64,000 nt of DNA from Ligula intestinalis (Eukaryota > Platyhelminthes > Cestoda > Diphyllobothriidea > Diphyllobothriidae): contig JAYGXS010000004.1 of the NCBI GenBank assembly GCA_036362985.1, forward strand, positions 31,646,087-31,710,086, read 5' to 3'. This document shows, one piece after another, positions 52,201 to 55,888 of the stretch; position 1 is the first letter of the stretch; each line of letters begins with the position of its first letter. The notes beneath the pieces were generated by a model that saw nothing but the letters and a program-made list of their open reading frames with translations, had not been told where the DNA came from and did no database searches. A program made the position numbers and the translations under genes.

Positions 52201-54945
52201 CGCCTCCCCCACCTGGCGCAAACGTCGCGGCGGGCAGCTGAAAACTTGGACAGCAACGGTCAAGCAGGATCTGTCGTCAGTTTCCGGCCCATGCGTCTAC
52301 GGCCTACGCCAGTGGAACCGTGAATGGATGGTGCTCTCGTGTGAACAGGCGCAAGATCGACGCGCCTGGACAGCTGTGATTCATGACGCAGTCAACGTCA
52401 AAACTGATGCCGGCTCAACCCGCCCGAGGTGAATGCCGTTACAAGTACAAGTACAAGTAAGTACTGATATCGAAATGGCAAGCATGTGACATGGAACTTC
52501 CGAGAAATTAGCTCACAGAACACGATTTCAAGTCTTCGCAAAACGCAGCAAAAAAGCAAGTTGCAAAAGGGCGCGATTAGAACCAAGTTCTACTGTTAGG
52601 GCGGAAAGGCTTATTGAAGTGCAATTTGCTATGAGCAGAAGGCTGGCGGGCAAATCGGTCTAATTGTCATCATATTCAAAGTCTCAGCATGTCTTCGTAG
52701 CTCAATAGTAGAGCGTTGGCTGTGAAATGGCCTTTCCAGCTGTGTGGGTTCAAATCCCACCGAGGCCTCGAATTTTCCCCGATTGAGTAAACTGAATTCT
52801 ATGCTTCGTATAATGTGAATCACATACTCGCAACGGAGTAAATATCAGAGGCATTTCATTAAAATAATTATAGAATATATAACTGTACGCTTGAGCTTCT
52901 CTATACCGGAAATTAGAATAAAGCTGATGAAAGGAAATGGGACAACGGCTGATAGCTTTTTGGTACATGTCTTGGATGCACGATTGAAAATACTGAAAGC
53001 AATGCGTAATATTATTGGCGCATACCATCTATAAATAACTTCATAAAACATGGAATGAGGGAAAAAAGTGTTTGTAAGCTACTGATGATCAGCAATTTTA
53101 TTTGAGCTAACCTGCGAAAAAGAATTGTTAGGTTCGCATGTCTGAAACCCATATGGCTCAGTGCTCTTCCACTTCCATTGATGCAATTCACCCGAGCTTG
53201 TTACGGCGAGTAACTCAGAGTAGAGCGCAGCGATTGCTGTAAAAACGAGGCCTGGTGCATCGGAAGTTGACGGTGGCCAAAACTCTAGTTTTTCCCCAAG
53301 GTACACATAGTACCGATTTTGGGATGGTGATTGAGGATTGGCAGATTCGTAGATGTCCTCGTCAGCACGCTGGGGCTATTCGGGCAAAGAATATGCATTT
53401 AAAAAATCTTAACTCTTATTGATAAATCAGGGCTGTAGATAGAAATGGAAAAAAACTAGATTCTACCTGATCGTCAGAAGAGCCGGGGATACTGCGCCAG
53501 AACCTTCGCGATTCAATGTAGGAAGATGTCGAACGCCCTCCATAGGTGTCTGCGTTGCGCACATACGAATGCGCATCCAAACGACGACGCTTCCGACGAT
53601 CACTGTAGGATGTGTACTCTGAAAGGACCGGAAGGTCTGTTAATTAAACCGCACTCGGCTAGGCTAATTCTATTGGTATGTCGAGAAATCGCAAAATTCT
53701 AAAAATCAATAACTAATACCGTAATCGGAACCGAGTTCGCCACGCAATCGTGGAGAGAAGGCCCTGTCTAGTAACTCATCGGTGACGCCTGTTTCCGGTT
53801 CAAACAAGAGGTGGCCCTCTGGATGTTCAAAGATTGAAAACAGATCCTCTGCTTCATCTTCCCAGTCCTCGGCAGCTGATGGGGCGCCAACTGTTCCAGA
53901 GGAACTGCCTATATCAGTTTCGTCATCACGTGACAGAAGGTTGTTAACGGCCATATTGACATCCAAATTAGTGCGTTGTAGCTCTCGGACGATAAGTTGC
54001 CGTGATTTTCCCTGTAATTAAGAAGTATAACTTATTATACAGTTACAGGCTTGATAACGTTAGGCTAAGATGTGTCCGTTTTAACACCGTAGTATTCGAT
54101 TATGACAATTACAGGGACCGCAAACCAGAAAGCAACAGAGTGCCTTTACAGGAGAATGGTGTCCAATTTTCTATACTCTTGTTAAAAGACACGATAAACG
54201 TCAGATAAAGAGTCAGGCTATTTCACAGGCTTTCACTTTCTTTTTGATACGAGAAACCTCGATAAGAAGGGTTGAAAAATAACTGCTGTCAACAAACTCA
54301 CCTGTAAAACAGTTTGACACTGTTCAATCAAATTCTCGGGAACTTCCGCAGCTGGTATTTGCGAACTTATTGGGCGGGCAAGATAGATACCTTGGCGTTG
54401 CATTTCACGGAGGAAACTCAAGCCGCGGGCATGGCGGCCTAAGACACCCAATGGCGAGCGCATAGAACGTAGGGTAGCCGATGCACCAGAGGAACGTGTT
54501 GACCCAGATGATACGTCCCGGCTGTAATGAGAATCATTTCTCATATCAGATGACCGCGCCTTTCTAAATACAATTATTTAACGTAAATTAACAGCAACCT
54601 TTTCTCTTCTAGAGTGGACATGGAGTCTGACCGGAGGAAATAGGCGACACGACAAACCCGACCATCCTATAAGTGAAATAAGATAAGGATAAAAACTAAC
54701 TTCTAATCTGAAGGCAATATGGGACGGTCCTATAACGGATTCGACGATATGCGACTGGAACAGAGGTCGTAATACCTCGGGAGCCGAAACGCCATCTTTT
54801 TTCACCTGATCAGATATACGCTTAAGACTAAAACAGGATTGAGGAAGCCAAAGTAATATTACCAGTCTACTAAGTCAGACTGCAATTGTGAATGAGAATT
54901 CGCATCCTTCGACGGTTTAGAAACAAATACAAAGGGGCACGACAT
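16006..54945 (-). CDS. UBR5: UBR5 (EDD/hyd) HECT E3 ubiquitin-protein ligase, complete, 33 coding exons
   Basis: UBR5 is a giant nuclear and cytoplasmic E3 ligase. It recognises N-degrons with a UBR box and transfers ubiquitin through a HECT-domain thioester. I assembled it by frame, homology to animal UBR5 and GT/AG sites. The exons sum to 11,388 nt (3,796 codons including the stop) and every phase agrees. Order: UBA about residues 160-205 (exons 4-5), propeller-like region (exons 2-13), UBR box about 1469-1540 (exon 15), acidic and Ser-rich middle (exons 18-21), conserved helical segment (exons 22-24), HECT about 3260-3795 (exons 27-33). The predicted catalytic Cys is at about residue 3764, 31 residues before the end, the usual UBR5 spacing. 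The protein is about 1,000 residues longer than the roughly 2,800-residue vertebrate protein, through low-complexity insertions. No frameshift or stop was seen in any exon. No MLLE domain was found. Splice sites are predicted, not transcript-verified. Confidence 0.93.
17270..17532 (+). mobile_element. Ty3/gypsy LTR retrotransposon, reverse transcriptase fragment (left part)
   Basis: The plus strand reads [33 protein letters not shown], stop, [29 protein letters not shown]. This is the gypsy RT segment with the LGHVVS box followed by the S-x-Y-Y-R motif at the start of the connection region. One in-frame TAG is present. No LTRs seen. The frame is interrupted at 17533 by a mariner-like miniature element. 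Confidence 0.85.
17533..17930 (-). mobile_element. Miniature Tc1/mariner-like element with terminal inverted repeats and TA duplication
   Basis: The ends are inverted: CAGGGTGTCCACGAAGTCTG on the left and the complement of CAGGGTGTCTACAAAGTCTG on the right, 24 bp with three mismatches, flanked by TA on both sides. The 394-bp interior keeps, on the minus strand, [20 protein letters not shown] followed by a stop, resembling a mariner transposase C-terminus. So it is an internally deleted copy. Confidence 0.9.
17931..17990 (+). mobile_element. Ty3/gypsy RT fragment (right part)
   Basis: [15 protein letters not shown] continues the gypsy connection region (IAxPLxxLTxKG) right after the miniature element. 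With the element and one TA removed the reading frame is continuous across the junction. Confidence 0.7.
17996..18300. repeat. SINE-like repeat, two diverged tandem copies (copies 3 and 4)
   Basis: Each unit (about 150 bp) has CTGCATTGGA, AGCGGCC, CCCC, then GACAC and a GGTAG stretch. The first starts at about 17998 and the second at about 18146. They lie in the last UBR5 intron. Confidence 0.65.
18411..18701 (-). CDS. UBR5: UBR5 exon 32 (residues 3629-3725), HECT C-lobe start
   Basis: It encodes [35 protein letters not shown] and [20 protein letters not shown], matching UBR5 GLLDVLPKNSLEDLTAEDFR and FKRWFWSIVEKM. A Gly/Ala insertion of about 18 residues lies between FLDESG and the WFW motif. 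The acceptor is CTGTAG and the donor CTG|GTGAGT. Confidence 0.96.
18813..19016 (-). CDS. UBR5: UBR5 exon 31 (residues 3561-3628), HECT
   Basis: It encodes [19 protein letters not shown], then [18 protein letters not shown], matching UBR5 NVYEYVRKYAEHRM. The acceptor is CACACAG and the donor GAG|GTATTT, phase 0 at both ends. Confidence 0.94.
19114..19303 (-). CDS. UBR5: UBR5 exon 30 (residues 3497-3560), HECT N-lobe
   Basis: It encodes [20 protein letters not shown] and [20 protein letters not shown], matching UBR5 NIGRILGLCLLQNELCP and RHVIKVLLGRKVNWHDFAFF. Phase selects donor GGT|GTACAT; the exact 3' end is slightly uncertain. Confidence 0.93.
19421..19618 (-). CDS. UBR5: UBR5 exon 29 (residues 3431-3497), HECT
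   Basis: It encodes [20 protein letters not shown] and [13 protein letters not shown], equivalent to UBR5 DNAPLFYQPGKRGFYTPR. The acceptor is TCTATAG and the donor AG|GTGTGT, phase 2. Confidence 0.93.
19715..19997 (-). CDS. UBR5: UBR5 exon 28 (residues 3337-3431), Ser-rich linker in place of MLLE
   Basis: A Ser/Thr/Pro-rich open segment ([18 protein letters not shown] to TTVTTSSN) lies between conserved HECT exons. Acceptor TTTAAG with an upstream in-frame TAA bounds it. Animal UBR5 has an MLLE domain in this interval, but nothing in this exon resembles it. Phases join exons 27 and 29 exactly. Confidence 0.78.
19998..20538. other. UBR5 intron 27, part without recognised element
   Basis: Searched by eye for the MLLE motif (KITGMLLE-like) on the minus strand; none seen. 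Confidence 0.45.
20539..21159 (+). mobile_element. 5'-truncated RTE-type LINE flanked by long direct repeats
   Basis: Frameshifted LINE C-terminus: [35 protein letters not shown], then [20 protein letters not shown]. It ends with the RTE-type tail AAATACAAGTAAGTAA. It is flanked on both sides by an approximately 55-bp diverged direct repeat beginning GAGTGGCATATAGTTAT (20539 and 21103). The insert itself is about 20595-21100. Confidence 0.8.
21380..21605 (+). mobile_element. LINE 5' end with 2A-like peptide, copy 1
   Basis: Plus-strand frame [33 protein letters not shown] hydrophobic run followed by GIEANPA resembles 2A-like ribosome-skipping peptides found at the start of some LINE ORFs (canonical DxExNPGP). 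The same block recurs on the minus strand at 41762-41965. Confidence 0.55.
21958..22417 (-). CDS. UBR5: UBR5 exon 27 (residues 3184-3337), HECT start
   Basis: It starts [17 protein letters not shown] and contains [20 protein letters not shown], the signature at the N-terminal edge of the UBR5 HECT domain. A Ser-rich insertion of about 50 residues sits before it. It ends PPSTAE at donor A|GTAAGT (phase 1). Confidence 0.96.
22640..23120. repeat. Pair of diverged direct repeats in UBR5 intron 26
   Basis: CAGAAAGCCCCAGTTTTTCC (22656) and CAGAAAGCCCTAATTTCTCC (about 23000) each lead into GAGGCAAGCGA, AAGGCCCTA, TTGCTTCT and a GAGAC block, about 120 bp per copy and 343 bp apart. Confidence 0.75.
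23326..23549 (-). CDS. UBR5: UBR5 exon 26 (residues 3109-3183)
   Basis: It encodes [48 protein letters not shown], matching UBR5 (LGRWRLSLELFGRVFMEDVG; REMEKLRNQQSRDLSLEV). The acceptor is ACTCCAG and the donor GTG|GTAAGT. Confidence 0.95.
23669..23772 (-). CDS. UBR5: UBR5 exon 25 (residues 3074-3108)
   Basis: A 104-nt exon encoding [34 protein letters not shown]. It is weakly conserved but joins its neighbours in phase (2 to 1) with acceptor ATTGTAG and donor A|GTAGGT. Confidence 0.8.
24960..25957 (+). mobile_element. Tc1-like DD34E transposase, inactivated
   Basis: Order: helix-turn-helix-like [35 protein letters not shown], first catalytic Asp in YYCDE, second in [13 protein letters not shown], and the Glu in [15 protein letters not shown]. 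If the 44-nt GTATGA...TTTTCAG segment at 25653-25696 is removed, exactly 34 residues separate the second Asp and the Glu, the Tc1 spacing. In-frame stops at about 25188 and just after NIFA make it non-functional. Terminal inverted repeats were not found. Confidence 0.85.
27145..27335 (-). CDS. UBR5: UBR5 exon 24 (residues 3011-3074)
   Basis: It contains [32 protein letters not shown] and LFGTAG, equivalent to UBR5 HPFFRRSDSMTFLG to LLQPNARKEDLFG. Phase selects acceptor AGACAG|ACC. The donor is GG|GTCTGT, phase 2. Confidence 0.93.
27728..29785 (-). mobile_element. CR1-like LINE, 5'-truncated, RT nearly complete
   Basis: On the minus strand: [16 protein letters not shown], then [73 protein letters not shown] (FADD catalytic box) and [17 protein letters not shown], ending [15 protein letters not shown] and a stop at 27742-27744. 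A few frameshifts are present. No endonuclease domain remains. It is sense to UBR5, inside intron 23. Confidence 0.9.
29783..29832. repeat. Near-perfect inverted repeat (hairpin)
   Basis: CTCAAAGTTTCCCGCTAGAC on the left pairs with GTCTGGCGGGGAAACTTTGA on the right around a loop of a few bases, with one bulge and one mismatch. It sits at the 5' edge of the CR1-like LINE. Confidence 0.85.
30316..30735 (-). CDS. UBR5: UBR5 exon 23 (residues 2871-3010)
   Basis: A Gly/Ala/Ser-rich start leads to [20 protein letters not shown] and [20 protein letters not shown], matching UBR5 (GDFLNYALSLMRSHNDE; LKHVAYVFQALIYWIKAM). The acceptor is CTTTAG and the donor GAT|GTAAGT. Confidence 0.94.
30736..32193. 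other. UBR5 intron 22
   Basis: About 1.46 kb with no recognised element or conserved coding segment. Confidence 0.45.
32194..32706 (-). CDS. UBR5: UBR5 exon 22 (residues 2700-2870), helical region
   Basis: It contains [44 protein letters not shown], matching UBR5 (ARAYSIVIRQISDL; IPTWNWMVSIMDSTEAQLR). The acceptor is GCGGCAG. Phase with exon 23 selects donor CCA|GTGACC. The better-looking GAAG|GTATGC 22 nt downstream would break the frame. Confidence 0.9.
33197..33544 (-). CDS. UBR5: UBR5 exon 21 (residues 2584-2699)
   Basis: A Ser/Thr/Pro-rich segment starts [12 protein letters not shown] after CCTTTAG and ends SADNKE at donor GAG|GTGTGT. It sits where animal UBR5 has its Ser/Ala-rich linker before the helical region. 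Phase is 0 at both ends. Confidence 0.85.
33623..34003 (-). CDS. UBR5: UBR5 exon 20 (residues 2457-2583), extreme Asp/Glu tract
   Basis: Over half of this exon is Asp or Glu, including runs such as [18 protein letters not shown], corresponding to the acidic patch of animal UBR5. At DNA level it is a cryptic simple repeat of TCATC/TCTTC type. The acceptor is ATTTTAG and the donor GAT|GTGAGT. Confidence 0.9.
34095..35387 (-). CDS. UBR5: UBR5 exon 19 (residues 2026-2456), long disordered region
   Basis: This is an uninterrupted 431-codon exon rich in Ser, Asp, Glu, Thr and Ala with no globular signature, in the place of the disordered acidic/Ser region of animal UBR5 but much longer. The acceptor is AATTAAG and the donor TTA|GTAAGT. 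Confidence 0.85.
35801..35888. repeat. Trinucleotide microsatellite (AGT)n, interrupted
   Basis: About 88 bp of AGT/TAG units with scattered AAT and ATT variants, in UBR5 intron 18. Confidence 0.95.
36118..36570 (-). CDS. UBR5: UBR5 exon 18 (residues 1875-2025)
   Basis: It starts [16 protein letters not shown] after TTGCACAG, then turns Ser/Thr/Lys-rich. It ends EE at donor GAG|GTGATT. Conservation is low after the first 40 residues. Phase 0 at both ends and an open frame throughout support it. Confidence 0.82.
36650..36830 (-). CDS. UBR5: UBR5 exon 17 (residues 1814-1874)
   Basis: It encodes [26 protein letters not shown] and PFATYTLTS, the equivalent of UBR5 CKRVFQALLP to TAPFTLAS. Phase selects acceptor CCTTAG|T rather than a later AG. 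The donor is CAC|GTGAGT. Confidence 0.9.
37522..37862 (-). CDS. UBR5: UBR5 exon 16 (residues 1701-1814)
   Basis: It encodes [20 protein letters not shown] and [17 protein letters not shown], matching animal UBR5 (RFLRSVARVFV), ending KKKP. The acceptor is ACTTCAG and the donor CC|GTAAGT, phase 2. Confidence 0.92.
37954..39163 (-). CDS. UBR5: UBR5 exon 15 (residues 1297-1700), UBR zinc box
   Basis: The exon encodes the UBR box, which binds N-terminal degron residues. Visible motifs are [37 protein letters not shown] and [14 protein letters not shown], nearly identical to animal UBR5, with the zinc-binding Cys and His residues present. The preceding HLSELL and GMTPFMLAI and the following [11 protein letters not shown] and EPEHDLEPP are also conserved. 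An Ala/Thr-rich insertion of about 60 residues lies between the UBR box and DLEPP. The donor is CAG|GTTTGG. Confidence 0.97.
39886..40115. mobile_element. hAT-like miniature element
   Basis: The left end CAGGGGTCGGGAAC and the right end GTTCTCGGCCTCTG are imperfect inverted repeats. The interior (GTGGCTCGAGAGCCAGGTG, TGGCTCTTTTGATGA) is of the kind seen at the ends of animal hAT transposons. No clear 8-bp target duplication was found. It lies in UBR5 intron 14. Confidence 0.5.
40396..40655 (-). CDS. UBR5: UBR5 exon 14 (residues 1211-1297)
   Basis: It contains [20 protein letters not shown], equivalent to the UBR5 segment with GNRNILHACVSVC. The acceptor is CTTATAG and the donor AATTT|GTAAGT, phase 2. 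Confidence 0.92.
40656..41761. other. UBR5 intron 13, part without recognised element
   Basis: A 136-codon plus-strand ORF (41436-41846) runs into the repeat at 41762 but has no recognisable motif of its own. Confidence 0.4.
41762..41965 (-). mobile_element. LINE 5' end with 2A-like peptide, copy 2
   Basis: The minus strand reads [20 protein letters not shown], the same block as at 21480-21590 (opposite orientation) with the 2A-like core eroded (IEAQPA). Flanking GC-rich blocks such as GAGGGCGG also match. Confidence 0.55.
42249..42575 (-). CDS. UBR5: UBR5 exon 13 (residues 1102-1210)
   Basis: It contains [32 protein letters not shown] and [16 protein letters not shown], matching UBR5 strands ending in LMQHILRCD. 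The acceptor is GCCTCAG and the donor GCG|GTAGGT. Confidence 0.93.
43230..43619 (-). CDS. UBR5: UBR5 exon 12 (residues 972-1101)
   Basis: It starts [14 protein letters not shown] and continues [13 protein letters not shown], matching the UBR5 core (DCRLLxxDELxVVK; VPDCFQxTPKK). The acceptor is CTTGTAG and the donor GAG|GTACGT. Confidence 0.94.
43705..43911 (-). CDS. UBR5: UBR5 exon 11 (residues 903-971), Ala/Ser/Thr-rich linker
   Basis: It opens [11 protein letters not shown] after TTATTCAG and ends MTWLN at donor AAT|GTAAGT, phase 0 at both ends. It is poorly conserved. I place it because it lies in phase between two strongly conserved exons and leads into DCRLL, as in animal UBR5. Confidence 0.78.
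44700..45058 (-). CDS. UBR5: UBR5 exon 10 (residues 783-902)
   Basis: A basic/Ser-rich start is followed by [16 protein letters not shown] and [15 protein letters not shown], which matches the UBR5 small beta-barrel segment (VVFVEDxKxxPVGxxLKVDG). The acceptor is CCACTAG and the donor AAG|GTAACT. Confidence 0.95.
45059..46097. other. UBR5 intron 9
   Basis: No recognised element; AT-rich with short ORFs only. Confidence 0.4.
46098..46789 (-). CDS. UBR5: UBR5 exon 9 (residues 552-783)
   Basis: It encodes [10 protein letters not shown], then [20 protein letters not shown] and [15 protein letters not shown], and near the end [13 protein letters not shown], all hallmark UBR5 segments. A Gly/Ser-rich insertion of about 100 residues precedes the last motif. 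The phase-consistent donor is TTCA|GTAAAG. Confidence 0.93.
46876..47285 (-). CDS. UBR5: UBR5 exon 8 (residues 416-552)
   Basis: It contains [32 protein letters not shown] and CESGNIYWW, matching consecutive propeller strands of UBR5. The acceptor is CTTTTAG and the donor TG|GTAAGT, phase 2, splitting the Trp codon of the YWW motif. Confidence 0.95.
47286..49168. other. UBR5 intron 7, part without recognised element
   Basis: A 92-codon ORF at 48445-48723 shows no family motif. The short repeat TGTAGTGTAG occurs near 49100. Confidence 0.4.
49182..52461 (+). mobile_element. Full-length RTE-type LINE with 13-bp target site duplication
   Basis: The 3.28-kb element is bounded by TACTGATATCGAA at 49169-49181 and again at 52462-52474. 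It has a 5' UTR of about 140 bp, one long ORF, a short 3' UTR and a 3' tail of (ACAAGT) units ending in AAGTAAG. It sits antisense in the 5.8-kb UBR5 intron 7. The exact duplication and unbroken ORF suggest a recent insertion. Confidence 0.93.
49320..52241 (+). CDS. RTE-type LINE ORF: AP-like endonuclease plus reverse transcriptase, intact, 973 aa
   Basis: The endonuclease domain (about residues 45-300) has [29 protein letters not shown], the metal-site [11 protein letters not shown] and the terminal ASDH. The RT domain (about 510-780) has [57 protein letters not shown] (motif A), [20 protein letters not shown] and [12 protein letters not shown] (YADD motif C). The C-terminal region includes [20 protein letters not shown] and [20 protein letters not shown]. 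All catalytic residues that I can check are present, with no stop or frameshift. The function is target-primed reverse transcription. I chose the first ATG of the open frame; the true start may be further in. Confidence 0.93.
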   Translation: MTFLTFYTFMNHNYTQHTISATASAGTDAPHPLGIAGRVLNLRADAGLRIAGWNVQTLRDDGAQLLTAKSFSEYRVGVACLSEVRLPGTGHKLLQVPRTDSAYHLYHSGVSDNSGLYGVAIALADEFHSSLLEWEAVSPRIAWVRLKSAPVNVSIISVYAPTLAADDSIKDDFYGDLQRTVDRIARSDLLVIAGDWNARPGVCDAGTRHVLGKFAVGAQCANGERLVNFASSNRLVVSSTRFDHPRHHLVTWYSNDGHTQAQIDHILVRARWASSVLDCRAYRGADTGNAHASDHVLQRATLRLRLRAIHRPSRPQRIDVAKPKSSAGDAFHLALQNRCCGLYPDARADPEPAWQSLKAAMSELAYTHLGKTRRRHRDWITRPTLELAEEAGRARLTGFPTYRELRRQTTRAIRADRNAYWSDFATETERAATRGDTHKLYRLLKQASRGSGNTTETLLDRNGAVITKIDDRLERWREHCCDHLNHDPPVMSDLSPNADDPHHLYECNTEPPSVEEVVSILLRLRTNKAPGEDDLPPELFKCAPEVIGPWLQQIFSKIWDSEVVPSDWRKAVILPLFKKGDRRACRNYRGISLIDVAAKTFTSLLLKRFQTARDQRTRPNQSGLRPGRGCTDQIFNLRRVLELRWGHQQPTVLCFIDFAAAFDSVDRSSLWNIMRTDGLPPKLLNLMQAYHRGTSTRVRTQNGDTEAFSVRTGVRQGCALSPTLFNYAVDWIMTKALDDFPGVQFDRSKWVTDLAYADDVVLFGDNCNAVQQALDKVNERAGSIELRLNATKTQVMLSCVPPTYVTFIVLDGAPLEKVDLFRYLGSLVTETGQGVDEVVSRVNRARSAFYRLYAPLWNRREISLRTKSCVYQAVVRSILLYGGETWPMRVEDMRRLEVFDNDCLRRILRHRRVDRIRCSDFRRRCHLDALPPLLLQRRLRWFGHATRRDEGDLIRDLLVATPPPPGANVAAGS
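52691..52767 (+). repeat. tRNA-like element, probably tRNA-derived SINE head
   Basis: D arm GCTC/GAGC, perfect T arm GTGGG-TTCAAAT-CCCAC, and an acceptor stem pairing six of seven. As in the copy at 1621 the stretch between the arms is about 30 nt and starts GTTGGCT. The shared oversize anticodon region argues for a repeat family rather than a tRNA gene. Confidence 0.5.
53112..53375 (-). CDS. UBR5: UBR5 exon 7 (residues 328-415)
   Basis: It contains [29 protein letters not shown] and KWKSTEPYG, a diagnostic RCC1-like/propeller strand of UBR5. The acceptor is GAATAG. The donor CGCAG|GTTAGC is non-optimal, so the last few codons are less certain. The intron that follows is 5.8 kb and holds a full-length RTE LINE in antisense. 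Confidence 0.9.
53467..53615 (-). CDS. UBR5: UBR5 exon 6 (residues 278-327)
   Basis: This is an Arg-rich segment containing [13 protein letters not shown] and ESRRFW, matching the Arg-rich linker after the UBA in animal UBR5. The acceptor is CTTTCAG and the donor CAG|GTAGAA. The run RRKRRR could act as a nuclear localisation signal (inference). Confidence 0.85.
53720..54011 (-). CDS. UBR5: UBR5 exon 5 (residues 181-278), UBA domain end
   Basis: It begins [15 protein letters not shown] and continues [15 protein letters not shown], nearly identical to the UBA core of animal UBR5. An acidic stretch follows ([16 protein letters not shown]). The acceptor is ATTACAG and the donor G|GTATTA, phase 1. 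Confidence 0.95.
54302..54563 (-). CDS. UBR5: UBR5 exon 4 (residues 93-180), start of UBA domain
   Basis: A Ser/Arg-rich linker leads into [14 protein letters not shown], the first helix of the UBA domain. UBA domains bind ubiquitin. The donor is CAG|GTGAGT, phase 0. Confidence 0.93.
54599..54666 (-). CDS. UBR5: UBR5 exon 3 (residues 71-93), 68-nt small exon
   Basis: This short exon starts after CTTATAG with [10 protein letters not shown], the conserved strand that follows FxLE in animal UBR5. The donor is AAAAG|GTTGCT, phase 2. It is recognised only by homology and phase. Confidence 0.85.
54701..54827 (-). CDS. UBR5: UBR5 exon 2 (residues 28-70)
   Basis: The acceptor is TTTTAG and the donor GAA|GTTAGT. 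It encodes the segment with SAPEVLRPL and [12 protein letters not shown], which matches the N-terminal propeller strand of UBR5 (GPxHxAFxLE). It continues directly into DGRVCRV in exon 3. Confidence 0.88.
54863..54945 (-). CDS. UBR5: UBR5 exon 1 (start codon, residues 1-28)
   Basis: The ATG is at 54943-54945 and opens with [11 protein letters not shown], which resembles the hydrophobic start of animal UBR5. The donor is TG|GTAATA (phase 2) and fits exon 2. An AG acceptor (ATTTTAG) lies 15 nt upstream of the ATG, so a 5' untranslated intron or a spliced-leader site is likely. This is the least conserved exon, but phase and position support it. Confidence 0.72.
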
Positions 54946-55600
54946 CAATATTCGACGCTCCTAAAATAAGGTGTGGCGCGGCGGGCTGAAGGTCACTTAC
55001 ACCTATCTAGCATTTTAATTGGTTGGATGTCGTGTTTGTCAGAATTCTGCCGTGCTGAGAGTTCTCAAAGTTCCATTAACCTTACATTTTATGCAGGTTG
55101 CAAAAGCCAGATTCGCAAAAATTCCATGTACTTATGAAGTAATAGCGCATGGTTTATCTATAGATTACCTCTCAGGTATCTAGGAAACTGTTACCATAAG
55201 GAACTGCGGGCAATATGCAGCTGGTAAAATGTTTAAAGAAAATTGCTAGGGCTCAAATGATGTGAAATTGTAATAAGAATACAACGGACCCTATTTTTAT
55301 AAAGGCACGGTGTATGTAGTGACCGAAATGTGGAACGTAAAAAAAAGCAGTAAAGCTGAGAAACTGAGAACCCTTACTATAAAATTGAATAAGAAGCCGT
55401 AGATCCTATGAGTCGGTCATGTTTCAGGAAGTCAAATTAGGGGAACGACAGTTTTTCTTTCATTCCTAATCAGGCAAATACAATAATATAAAGTGAGGGT
55501 AGCGTTAGCAAAAGCATAAGCAACCAATCAGCATTAATTAAGGGGGAGAGTGGAGGAAATGTTTAGATATCAAAGGGCAGGGGGTAGGAGGGACAGTGAA
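54946..55600. promoter_or_regulatory. UBR5 5' flank and putative 5' splice acceptor
   Basis: On the minus strand the 15 nt before the ATG are preceded by ATTTTAG, a good acceptor (exon edge 54960). Upstream to 55600 I see no TATA box or coding potential, only AT-rich sequence reaching the Penelope element. If the acceptor is used, the promoter lies further upstream or the mRNA is trans-spliced. Confidence 0.35.
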
Positions 55601-55888
55601 TTGAAGACGTGGGGAGGTGAAACAGATAAAGCGCCTTCATTGTATCAAGCCGGCGATGGCTCCGTCATCTTTTGCAAATGCTACGGAGCGGAACGTACAC
55701 AACTTTTCTAACTTGACGCTTGACGAATACCTGCTCGAAATACTAAACCTAGGAAACAAGTTTTGTTTTCTTAATAAAAGACCGAACAGATCAGTGGCAG
55801 AAGTTCAATTTGAAATTTTTTGAGCCAGACCCAGGAACTGTTACCTGCAACGCCGGAAGAGGCGGAGTATTTCATGGCTCAGCTGATC
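55600..55888 (+). mobile_element. Penelope-like element, N-terminal part (segment 1 of 3)
   Basis: FANATERNVHNFSNLTLDEY, LEILNLGNKFCFLNKR and QTQELLPATPEEAEYFMAQL match the PLE N-terminal region (N-S x L-x-x-x-E x x x L-x-L-G-x-K-F). One stop/frame slip at about 55820. It breaks off at about 55888 where a LINE begins. Confidence 0.8.
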
